A DNA stretch of 64,000 bases, from the NCBI GenBank assembly GCA_002943765.1, contig PQWQ01000006.1:1550001-1614000 (forward strand), written 5' to 3'. The translations under genes were made by a program, and so were the position numbers. Below, one piece after another: positions 1 to 11,745 of the stretch; position 1 is the stretch's first letter; each line of letters begins with the position of its first letter. The notes below the pieces were generated by a model, which saw only the letters and a list, made by a program, of their open reading frames with translations, had not been told where the DNA came from and ran no database searches. Source of the DNA: Psoroptes ovis. Lineage: Eukaryota; Arthropoda; Arachnida; Sarcoptiformes; Psoroptidae.

Positions 1-636
1 TTTTGAAAAAAAAGAAAAGTATCGAAAGTACCAATATTCACGAGTATAAAAATGAATAAAAATAAATAACCACACTGCTGCTGCTACATCACAAACAATG
101 ACCATTACAATCAAATGATTATATTGATAATAACAATAATAATATTGAATGTGATTAAAGAATGAAAAGGTGAAAGTTCAAAAATTTTTATTTAAAAAAA
201 TACTTTTCATTCTTTTTTTGAATTAATCAACAATGATTAGATGGATTCCTCATAGATAACAATGATAATGATGGGCGATAACAATGGAAATTGAATTCTT
301 CATTTTTCATTGTTATTCTTTACGTATTCAATGTACTCAATCGATTTTTTTAATGATGATGATTAAAAGAATGAGAGGAAAAAATGGAAAGTTGAAAATA
401 CACGGAATGAATACAATAATTATTAAATCATTGAATGAATTAATAACTACGGTCATTCATTATTTGTATCAACCAGAAGATGAACTAGTGAGTGATGAAC
501 GATAAAGAATGCAGAGAAGAGAAAAAAAAAGAATCGAATTCCTAGATTTAATCATCAAAAATTAAATGAATTGAATGGACAAGAAATTAATTTCTCATTC
601 AATTTTTCAAATTTGATTAGAATCGAAGATTTTTTC

Positions 637-638
<2 letters not shown>

Positions 639-686
<48 letters not shown>
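639..686. repeat. Poly-T tract of 48 nt
   Basis: This is an uninterrupted run of 48 T on the plus strand (48 A on the minus strand). It is much longer than other homopolymers in the window. It could be the A-tail of a retroposed sequence on the minus strand, but no retroposon body is recognisable beside it, so a simple-repeat expansion is equally likely. Confidence 0.9.
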
Positions 687-687
<1 letters not shown>

Positions 688-2143
688 GTAATTTAAACAC
701 ACCTGAAATGAAATTTCGATTTTTTAAATCATTTTTGGCAAATAAAAAATCAATTGAATTTGATATGCAATTTTTCTAAAATTTTCCAAATTGATGAAAT
801 GGGAATAAGAGATTTTTGTTTATTTTTTTTCTTACTTTTTTTCGGGTATTTTTAGTTTTATCATCAATTTGAATTGAACATTATCAACGAAAAAAAATTA
901 TATCGATGGTTGAGATGGTTGGTCGGGTAGGTATGTGCACATCGAGTGAATATATTTTGCTTTATTTTTAGATAATTGTAATTAACATCAATTTATGTAA
1001 TTACAAATGAGAAATGCACATGAAATTAATTTAGTCAAGTTTTTAGTTTGAATTTGAGCCCATTTTAACTCGAATCGCCGCTAAAAATTTAAGGATTTCA
1101 TTGGATGCCACGATTCGCTTTAAAAATTCATCAATAGAAAACGTGTTTATACGTCATAGGCACTTAAAAATTTGCGGACATCTTTTTGGAAAAAGCCGTA
1201 AGGTGTGTGGCGTGTGTGCTTGTAACACTTTCGATTTTTGAAATTTCAACCCAAAAATAACAATATTCGATTGATAATCAAAGCAAAATAATACACAGTT
1301 CAAAATGGTATAGACAAGCACACATCGAAAACACACTAAATGATCGATAATTATTCGATGGTAAATTATAAATGCTGCAAACAACACTTGTCTTTCTTAG
1401 TTTAATTTGATTATTTTTTTTTCCAAGGTTCCAGGCAAAACAAACTGTGAGACATTGAGCCAATAGCACCCAATACTGGCAAAAAAATGTGTGAAGTTGG
1501 GAATATAAATGAAATAAATATTTCAAGAGGTGCAAATGCTTGAGCAGCGCACCGAGCAATAAAGATTTATTATTATTATTATTATGAAATAATCATCTGA
1601 AAAATCAAAGCATTTTCCGAGAAACCAACTAAGAGAGCATTCCAAGCCGACAAAATCAATGAATTATGCATCGATTAGAGTTAGCCATTCACTCAGTCAG
1701 TCATTCATTAAGTCAAATTGAATCGATCCAAAATTCAAAAATGAAAATGAAAATGGGAAAAATAATAACATGTTTAAGCGTTATTATTATAATTATGATT
1801 ATCATATTAAGTCCATAAATATTTCACTTTTAAAATGTTTTTCTTAATTTAATATTCCAAGAAAAATGAAAATTTCATTGAATCTAATTATTTGTATGCT
1901 TGTGTTTGCTGAAGATATATTGTATATTTTAAGAGAAACACAAAATGAAAATGAAAATTTTCAATTTGAAATGAAATGAAAGCCAAAAACATTCAAAACC
2001 TACGATCTTTTATTTGGTGTTTTAAGGTTTATAATAATTGTTATTTGACCATACAAGATATCGAATAAATATAATAAATACATATGCAAACAATGCACAC
2101 GCACACACACTGATTGCAAACCCTAAACAACAGATCACCAACA

Positions 2144-2169
2144 GTGTGTGTGTGTGTGTGTGTGTGTGT
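2144..2169. repeat. GT dinucleotide microsatellite
   Basis: Thirteen uninterrupted GT units follow a short CA-rich stretch (2,100-2,110). It is a typical polymorphic microsatellite with no coding context. Confidence 0.9.
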
Positions 2170-5100
2170 TTTCGTCATTTGGTGAATGCAACAGGTGACT
2201 TTTTTTTTATTTGATTCATTCTACCTACGATTTAAAATTATTATTGTTTGTATTCATGATATATTTGAGACGTTCATTTCTTATTGTTTAATTTTCATAT
2301 GATTGACAGTTTTTTGCAAGTGTTTGTGTTCTCGATTTTTGGATTTATAATCAATCAAATTCAATTGAATCAAAATGAATTCAATTCAATTTATGCACAA
2401 AATATTCTTATTGAATAATAAAAAATAATAATGGAAATTATGAGAGAAATTTTTCATTGCATTTTTCTATTCATTTTTGATTGACATTGAAATTTTATTC
2501 ACAAGCCAAATGAATGAATAATTCGTAATTCAAATATGTGAGAAGGGTAGTTTCTCAGCTAATATTTTCGGATAGGGAATTGTATTCATGATTGAATACA
2601 TCATCATCATCGAATGGAATTTGAATAGAAATTTATTTATTTACATTCCGGATAATTTATCAAATGTTTCAATTTTAATTTAAGAAATGGATAAATAAGT
2701 GAATAATAATATCATAAAATCTAAGCTGTATCTAACAAACGTCATTTCAGATGAATTTTGCAGTGAAAAAAAACTTGAATGATGCGATAAATATATCTAA
2801 GATCTTTGACATGTGAACGAATGAAAAGCAGAAAAAAGCAACGGTTTAAATCTTTAAGATTTTCCAAAAATTTTCAACGAGAAGTAAAGTTATTAGGGAA
2901 AAAATGATATATATCTATCTACAGGTAGACAAATTAGTTTTTGGTATGTGTTTGTTTGTTTGTTTATTCAAAATATTATCTAAACATTAGGAAAAAAATA
3001 TGACTACAAATATGACTTAAACCAAAACACACACACACCTGGTCATCGATCATCAAAAATGATAAATGTAAAAGATATAAGGGCAAGAATTTGTGCATAT
3101 TTCGAATTTCCCAAGAAAATAAATAAATGAAACAAAATGAACAAATTGAAAAGCGGAAACAAAAAGTGAAACAAAAAACAAATTCATTTCTGACAGATGA
3201 ACAAATCCATTCAGAAGTAGATTTGAATTAAGAAGAAAATGGTCAAAAAAACAACAATCATGGTGGTCGTTGAATGTTGATCATGATGATGAGCTAAGTT
3301 TAAATCAAAAAGATTTAAGAGTATTTTTCTGAAATAATCAACATGAAAAATATATTGGAAATTTGGATGAATCGTATCGAATACGAAAAAATTAAACTGA
3401 TCAGCCAACAATTAATAGAAATTAATTAATAAATGGAAAAATATCAATTAATTAATTAATTTTTTTCATAATAGTTAAGTCAAAATTAATAATTAAATGA
3501 ATGAATTCATTCATATTTTCATTGAAAATTCGTATTTACGGAAATGAAAATTAGTTTGTTTTCTTTGCTTTGTTCAATTCAAATATCAAAACATTGTTGC
3601 ATTCAATTACATTGAATCGGTAAATATGAATAAATGAAAATGCTTGATACATTTTCATTTTCTCAAAGTAAAATTGTTTACATGTTTATGATGACCACAC
3701 CTGATTCAATCAATTCATTCATTTACTGATTTGTTCATTCATTATCTTATCAAGTGAAAATTATTTGATTGTTTTTTCCCTTTATTTACAGTCATTTTTC
3801 CTTGGGTTGCTCGTGAAATTCATTATCTTCATTTTTTCAAATGCTAACACATATTATCTTGAATAGATGAATTCATGAAAATCAAATTAATGAAATGAAA
3901 AAATAACGAAAATGAATGATAAATTGAAAAAAGTAATTCTTTTCAAAACCATAATTGCAACAAAATGAATTGATTTTTTTTCGGAATGATTTGTGGTGTA
4001 ATTTTTATTATCATACACAAACTGCACATACAGGGGTAAGAGTGTTTTGCATTGGTCTCTTATTATTGGAATGGCTACGGTCGAAATTGAATGATGCATG
4101 ATTTTAATTAATTTGAATTTTTCTGGTTGTTTTTTTTATTTATTTATGAATAAAAAGTGAACAAAGGTGATGAAGGTTCTGAACATCATCGAGAGATATG
4201 TACGGTAAGATAACTGTTTATTCGCTCATTTATTCATTCATTCATTCATCGGATGATGATGATGACCGATGATAATCAAAGGTCGAAGAACCAATGATGA
4301 GTTTTTTTTTTAAATCAATCCACCTGTTGCTGGTGTTGTTGTGTGGATGAAATCAAATGTTCAAGTGTAGTGTTAAAACATTTTCAATGAGAAAAAATCA
4401 AATTATTAATAATAAATTTTCATTTTTTTACTTAGAATTTCCTGATATTTCAACTTTGAATTGTTATTATTATTGAAATTCTATTCATCATGCAAAATGT
4501 AATCAAAAGAAAAATATGATTAAAAATTTTGAAAGATTCTTGTTGGTTATCGTTATTATTATTATTATTTTAAATTGATTTTTGCGTATCTGTCAGAAAT
4601 GAATTTTTCATTTTACATTTTTTTCAAAAAACTTCCTTATTCATTATGATACAATTAATTGATTATCAATATGAATGGCTGGCTGGCTGGTGTTTTTTTC
4701 TGGTCAAAAATTCTGATAACGTGTGGTAGTGTGTGTTCGTTCATTGTTTGCAATCAAATCGAATTATTCATTCATTGAATAATGCATAAAAATGTTTTGG
4801 AAATTGCATCGAAAATTTGATTCAATTTAGTTATGATTGCAAACATAAATGTGAATATTAATCATATGAAATCAACTACAAAAATAATCAGAGAAATAAC
4901 GAAATTGAAATCGCACATATTAAAATGGAAGAATAATCATCATTCATTTAAAATTCATCAAAAAATTAAATTTCGATGATGATGATGATGACCATGATAA
5001 TCATAGTGATATCATTGTAATTATTATTATAAACAGGTTTTTTGATTAAAACATTCATCATACATTACAGTATTAATAAAATATTGTTATTGTTTTTTTC

Positions 5101-8100
5101 AGTTTTTGTCGATGTCCATCAATGAATGTAATACCTGAAATTTTTTATTTTGTAATTATTCATAAATACAAGACTTCACTACCTTTTCATTCATTCATCA
5201 TCATCGTCATTGATTTGAAAGGATTCTGTGCTTATGGATACACATAAACACACATACATACGATCAATGTATTATGGGAACTTAAAAAATTTTTTAAATT
5301 TTTGTTCTCCTGTCAATTGAATTTTAATTGACATTATTATTATATTGGAAAAGCATTGAAATTAATTTGAGAATTTTTAAAATTGAAAAATTTTAATTTT
5401 AAATCCATTCAACCATGATTTTTTTACATGTTTTCTCAAAAACAAATACAATGAAATGTACCGAGAATTGACCATCATACATAGGTAAATACCTATGAAT
5501 GAATGGCTTCAAATGTACTGGTTGAAAGAATGAAAATGCAAAACAATTACGATTTTGCCAATTTATGTCGATTTTTCAATTTATTATTGATAATTTGACA
5601 GCTGTCAATATCCGTGATGGTGTGTGATAAATGTGTATGCGCAAATAAGGAATAAAAGTGAATAAAATTCAAATTTATTGTTATTAAATTGAAATGAAAA
5701 TTAAATGCAAAAGCACCAACAACAACAAATACTAATAAATCATAACGGACATGGTTAAAAGGGAAGAAATTTTGTTTTCGAAAAAAAATTGTCAAAAAAA
5801 TAAGGTAGATAATGAATTTTTGCGTAAAATAAAAAAATTTTACAAAATAATCTTGATTATGTAGGTAATTTATAAAATGTAAATAATGTAGCTTATTAAA
5901 AATAACTGTAAAATTGTAAATTGAAAAAATAAAAATTATCTTGAATTAATTTGAAAATTTACTTGTGAAAACAAAACTATTTGAAATGAGAAATCATTTT
6001 TCAATATGTCACAAACAGCACATATAATCCAAGTAATGAAAAATATATACGGAAATGTTATCGAAGAAGAGTGATTCATCCCTGAAAAGCTATTAGATTT
6101 TAGACTCATTTTTGTATGATTTTGATTCAAGAAAAATGTAACAGAATGATTGATTCCTCATCGAAAAATTTGTAATTTCAAAATTGAAGTGAAAATGAAA
6201 TTTTTCATTTTTAAAAAATATTTCCACCAAAAATATTCAAAAACAATCTACCACGATCATCTACTGGTAACAAACCAAGCATAACGAATGAATAATTTTA
6301 TCGATTATCAGTGTGTGTTGCTAGCTGTTTATGAAAAAAATAAACAAAATAAATAAATGTTTTAACACATGTTGAATACTGCAAATGCCATTAATGATAA
6401 TAGAAAATGAAAAACAAAATAACAAAATTGTTGTAGATGAAATAATGATTAAATTATATTTTAAATGATTAATGAAATGCAAAATCACATGTACCATATG
6501 GTTAAAAAATTATAAATAATTTTAAAAATTTTGACTTACCTTATTGAATTTGAAGATAATAATAATAATGAAAAAATGATAATTAATTGATGATCAACGA
6601 AAATAATGTTTGTATTTGAATATGTACAGAGAATTGTGTTTGAATTTAGAACACACCGAAATGAAGGTAAATATTTTTTTTCAATTTCAAGTAAAGGAAA
6701 AATAAATTCAAATCACGTACAATACACGCTGGAATCAAATGATAATGATGATATTTTGATTTTAAAAAAATATAAATTGAACAAACACAAGAATATATGT
6801 TTTGCAGAACCGAAATGATGCACAGGTAAAAATCGTTAGGGAATTGTTGATAATAAATATTGTAATTACAATAATTATTTACAGTGAAAAAAAACCGGCA
6901 AAATATTAGATAATTTGAAGAATTTAATGCTGCAAAATGCTGAAATGTACCTGTGAAAAATGGAGAGAAATAAATGAATATGATTATCATACAAATACAA
7001 AAGGAAATTATGGAAATTTTAAATATTTCGACAAAATAATGTGAGCTTTTGGGTAAAAGGAAAAAACTTTCAATTTCAATTCATGATGATGATAATGATA
7101 ATCAAAATAATAATCATCATCATACATATATAAAATATTATTAATCGGACCTCACCCGAAAATTTTTTTTTTCAAAAATATATTTTCAAAACAATTATTG
7201 TCATTGATAATATGATAATCATTGAACGAAAACCAAAATCACATGTGCTTAGTATGTGTGTTTATTTACATAAATGAATATAATCAACATCAACATAAAC
7301 ATTAATAAACACAAACACACTAATACACACAATGCCCAGGTATCAAAATGAATAAATTTCATTTTTTTTCAAAAATAAAAATTTAAACAAAAAAAATTCG
7401 ATGATATCAAGGATCTTCAAGGTTAATTACTATTAATCACTATCATAATGATGATGATCATGATCATTGATGATCACCATAGTAAGCATTATATGCTGTA
7501 TAATACATGTTAAGTATGTATGATAAACATAGAACAATGATAATAATTTTTGTTGGAAAAAAATTTCGTTTATTTTCAAATGTTAAAATGACAATTATTT
7601 TAATAATAACCAAGTGAATTGTAATCATTCAACAACAGCCGCAACAGCAACTTATCATTGATGATAAATGATGAATAATGACTGCTGCTGCTGTTGAATC
7701 GTCAAAAAAAAGAGTAAAATACCTTTATGACTATAATCAAGTGTATTTAAATTGTAAATTGACACATCTTTTTTTATCGTTTCTTTTTCAATTTCACTTG
7801 TGATGCTCAATGCATTTTGTATGCATACACATTATCATTATCACCATTATTATTCAAATTTGATAAAGGAAAAAACAAAACAAAAAAAAAAACGATAAAA
7901 TTTTCAATGTCAACGCATCATCATCATCAGTAGATATGAGCAAAGCATTGAAAAATGAATAAAATAAGCGAAGAACAGTAATTGCTATCTAACAACGCTA
8001 CAAGAGAATCTTAAATTTTACATTTTACATTCGTTGTTTGTTGCTGTTGTGGCTTGGTTTGAAATAGTTCTGTGAATTGATTGTGTGGAAAAATTTGTTT

Positions 8101-8751
8101 TCATTTTACTTTATACATGTCAAACAAAATTTAAAAATTATAACTTGTTTAATTTCTAAAATAATCATTTTTCAAATGATAATAAAAACAAATGAAATAT
8201 TAGTATTTTGACCATTTTTTCATCTCATTCATTTGATTTGCATGTGATAAAATTTGCATATGAAGATGGCTTTTCATATGATTTATCATAAATTGTTGTA
8301 CCACGCATCAAAAATTCTTGATTCAAAGAAAGCAAAAATGAAAAAATTTGAACGACCCTTTCACATCACATACCAATCTTCTTTGGCTAATTCAATCAAA
8401 ATGGACAAAAGAAACATCTTCAAGAATGAAATATAGAAACGATTATTCAATTGTAATTATTCAAATTTTTTCTACCTCCACACATTTGATTATCATTGCT
8501 CACTGATAATGAATTCGTCAAAGGCAGAATATTATGAAAAAAATGTACACAATTCGATGCAATGATGCAAGAATTTCATTTTTAATTTTTTTTTATATTA
8601 AATACTGAATAGAAAACATGTGATAATTGTGATTTGAAATAACAAATACCGAAGGAGAGGCTTTTCAATTTCATCATTTGATCAATGAGAAATGAAATGA
8701 AAATTTTCTCATCCAACGCTCGTCAACAAGGGAAATCGGATAAAAAATTAA

Positions 8752-8898
8752 ACCTTTAAACTCGAGCGGTGAGCATCACTCACCATAAGATGTAATGCAG
8801 CAACTCGATAGGCGCCTCTCAGTCACTATTTGACATGAGTGTGAAAAATCGTCGAGCCGCTGGCTCCCTTGCGCTGTGAATGCCTCGAGTGCTAAGGG
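8752..8898. mobile_element. piggyBac-type MITE (147 bp) with TTAA duplication
   Basis: A compact GC-richer segment is bounded on each side by TTAA (8,748-8,751 and 8,899-8,902), the obligatory piggyBac target. Its ends are imperfect inverted repeats: left ACCTTTAAACTCGAG, right read inward CCCTTAGCACTCGAG, with the CTCGAG core identical. There is no coding capacity. Base composition contrasts sharply with the flanks (for example GGCGCCTCTC and CGAGCCGCTGGCTCC inside). Size, target and ends fit a nonautonomous piggyBac-like element. The superfamily call is inferred from TTAA plus CCY-type ends; no transposase or second copy is in the window. Confidence 0.6.
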
Positions 8899-9521
8899 TT
8901 AAGAAATGTCGAGATTTTTAAATAACGATTAAATCAATGAATGACCACCAGAACAATGTCGAAACGCGTCATCAAAACTATGATCAAATGTTCGGGTAAT
9001 TTTTTCCTTTTTGAGTAGTGACATTGTGGTTTTTCAATAAAAATTACCTGATTGTTTTTATGACTGTTTGTATGCAAAAACAAACAAAAATTAACAAGAA
9101 GTGGTGAAAAAAATGAATAGTTTGCATATGTTCAACAGGTATTCATCATCAAATGATAACAAGGAAATTTTTTCTTTTCTTTTGGTCTTAATAAATCTTA
9201 ACAATAATCTTATCTTAATAACTTCGTTAAAATAATCATCATTTCGATCGACACGTAGTATTATAATTATATGCAAAAGTAAATAATGAGTCTGAAATGA
9301 TTTTTGACATCAAAAATGGTTATTTTCCCGATTATTCATTCATTTATTTAGATCTTGTGTTGATTAACGAACGAGACAGATAAAAAATAATGCAAATAAA
9401 ACATCGTTATTGTAATTATAATTATTTGGAGCAGCGAATATCGGTAGAAAAGCAACCAACAAAACATAACCATTCAACAGTAATAATCACTATTTATTAA
9501 TCAATCCTTTTCTTCGTCTGA

Positions 9522-9722
9522 TCACGTATGAATACGTTTATTGAAACGCTTTATCAAGTCTGTGGCTAACGTATCGACACGTATTGATTTTGTATTGTCA
9601 TTTACCATTTGCTTAATCGCATCGGCTCTTGAATTAAGTCGAATTTCTATATCATAGCGGAAGGTATGTTGATTACATGATTGATATAATAACCATTGCA
9701 TGCGGTTAAATGGATGAGAAAA
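9522..9722 (-). CDS. Terminal exon of an unidentified gene (66 codons + stop)
   Basis: On the minus strand a T-rich tract ending TTTTTTCAG (acceptor AG at 9,724-9,723) is followed by an open frame with coding-like codon use that ends in TGA at 9,522. An AATAAA poly(A) signal lies about 24 nt beyond the stop (tttatt at 9,493-9,498 on the plus strand). The peptide begins FSHPFNRMQWLLYQSCNQHT and continues as a charged, probably helical tail rich in D, N, K and R, ending FNKRIHT. I do not recognise the family. Upstream exons should lie at higher coordinates on the minus strand, but no donor with coding sequence is evident in the next kilobases, so the preceding intron is probably long. The exon is well supported; its product is unknown. 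Confidence 0.6.
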   Translation of the reverse strand, partial: FSHPFNRMQWLLYQSCNQHTFRYDIEIRLNSRADAIKQMVNDNTKSIRVDTLATDLIKRFNKRIHT

Positions 9723-10121
9723 CTGAAAAAATGATGAATGAATCAAAGAAAATGATTGAAACGTGAAAAGAAAATTAGAAAATTTTCGAAAAAAATCACA
9801 CAAATAATATCACAATCAATGCTGATCAATAATATATGTGATGATCGATCGATCAATCGATTGATTCGGAAACCAAATCAGATTTGAAAATAATGGATTT
9901 GAAACGAAAAATAAAGGAAAAATGTTTCCTATAATTATATTTCAACGATTTTCCAGTGAAAAAAAAGATTCCAATTCAAACCAATCAATCAATCATTTTT
10001 TTGAGCTGGTAGTTCAGAGAAAAAATAATATCAACTTGAATTAAAATCGGAAAAAATCAATCCTTTCAGTACATTTTCAGCTGAGAAATTCAATTAAATT
10101 TTTTATTATTAATAACTTCAG

Positions 10122-10339
10122 GTGGTCATTTTATTCATGGAAATTTCAATTAAAGATGTTGAGAAATTAGTGAAAAAATATTTTCCGGTCAACTATCAAG
10201 GAATAATCTTAAACAATATGATGCAAAATATTAGCGATTTGCGTACAGATGCAACATCAATCAATCAATACGATCTTTCGATTCAATCATTTTTTCAATT
10301 TGAAAAAATTTCCAAAAATAAATTACAAAAACGTATCGA
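10122..10339 (+). CDS. Weak candidate internal exon, unknown product
   Basis: A T-rich tract ending AACTTCAG precedes an open phase-0 frame of about 72 codons that ends ATC GAG directly before GTAGGT, a strong donor. The peptide (internal segment DVEKLVKKYFPVNYQGIIL) resembles no family I know. In DNA this AT-rich, an open frame of this length is expected about once in a window by chance, so the claim rests mainly on the flanking splice-like sites. No ATG-led first exon or downstream partner could be fixed. Confidence 0.22.
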
Positions 10340-11625
10340 GGTAGGTGCGCTAACCTTTTGTTTGTTTGCTGGTGATTTTGATGAGAGCAAAATTTTTAAA
10401 AATAAGTTGGGCGCCATTTTTCGGTTTACTCTTGATTATTATTATAAATACATTTTGTACGGTCAAATTTTGTAAACAAGTTTAAGCAAAAACAAAAAAA
10501 AACGGATCACTAATTAAATTCAATTAATTGAATTAAAAATAAAAAACTAAATTGTGGTCAAAAAATAGCAACAAACGAATGACGAATTGACCATAAAATC
10601 GTTTTGGGAAAAAATTTCTAAAAATAAAATTTATTAAAATTACGAAAATAATAATAAATACTTCTCGACTCGATTTTATATTTTTCGATCGTAATTTATT
10701 TAAAAAATAAATTTCAATTGAACATTTCTGATGGAATTGAATCAAAATAAAACAACGAAAACAACAATGAAACAATCAACAGATGAATTAATCAATTATG
10801 TTTATTTTTGAATCACAAAAATAATAGCAAAACAATCGAAAAGAAAAAAATCTATCAAAAATCGATCATTTCGAGATGATCAATTTAATTTTTGATGTAT
10901 AATCATTGATTGGAATTCCTGGAAAACGTATTCAAACATGCAAAATAATGCTTGAAATGTAATCAAATCGATTGATTGGTTGATTGATGATATCGTTATC
11001 ATCATTTTGTGTATTTGAGCGATGTAATACCAGAAAAAATACAAAAAAAAATTCCAAGTGAAAGTTATGCAGCAGCAGCAACAACAATAATAATAGACTA
11101 CGATGATCATCAATCGAATGATTTTCATGATTTAATCGATCATTCTCATTTTTATTTTCGAGTTTTGTTTCAAAATTTATATCATCAAATTCAAATTTGG
11201 CTCAATCGAAAATGAGTACCATGAGCAAAATGAAATGAAAAATTCGCCTGTCAAAATCGGAATAAATTTTCTTCCAAAAATATTTTTATGAAAATATTTG
11301 CGATTATCATATCACAATAATGATCAGACACAATTTATTTTCACAGAAAAAAAACAGATAAGGAAAACCGTTTATATTAGTTTCGCACATTAAACAAATG
11401 TGTGTGCATTTCAAGCATCATCATCATCATAATCATCCACAATGCCTACACACACAAATATGCTAACACACCCAAACCTAGGTAAAAAAAATGAAATGAA
11501 TTTCGAAAGTGAAACAATAAAATAATTGAATGAAATCTTCTTTTCCGAAGTGTAATAACAATTTCAGATCAGAACAACAAGAACAAAATCAGAAAAAATC
11601 AATTGAATTCAAAGAAAATTTTTCA

Positions 11626-11745
11626 GTTTCATGCGAAACGTCCGCATCTCAGTATTTCATTCTGACCAAAGCACAGAAAAAAAGACGTATCGACTGCTGC
11701 ATCGGCGTTCACAGATTATCAAATCGAATTATGTTGAATCTAACT
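11626..11745 (+). CDS. Weak candidate terminal exon
   Basis: A good acceptor (AAAATTTTTCAG) is followed by a locally GC-richer patch. In one frame it reads about 39 codons (beginning MRNVRISVFHSDQST after the first residue) to a TGA near 11,743, with AATAAA at 11,759-11,764. The other two plus frames are also partly open and I cannot decide the phase. It could equally be a relic. It is listed because acceptor, composition and poly(A) signal coincide. Confidence 0.2.

Larger units (their letters stand above)
1..9521. other. Gene-poor AT-rich stretch
   Basis: No reading frame here has family-like motifs, and the open frames are the short chance ones expected in DNA this rich in A and T. The stretch holds a 48-nt poly-T run, a GT microsatellite, many TGA/ATG trinucleotide runs and one MITE (8,752-8,898). 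A slightly less AT-rich patch at about 1,040-1,560 carries degenerate open frames on the minus strand and could be an old transposon relic, but I could not find termini for it. Confidence 0.6.

Noticed and set aside
1278..1559. 93-codon minus-strand open frame
   Set aside because: No motif, overlaps another open frame, and no poly(A) or splice context; relic or chance.
10880..11217. Open frames on both strands around a CAG/CAA trinucleotide run
   Set aside because: The peptides are dominated by repeat-derived residues; no start or splice support.
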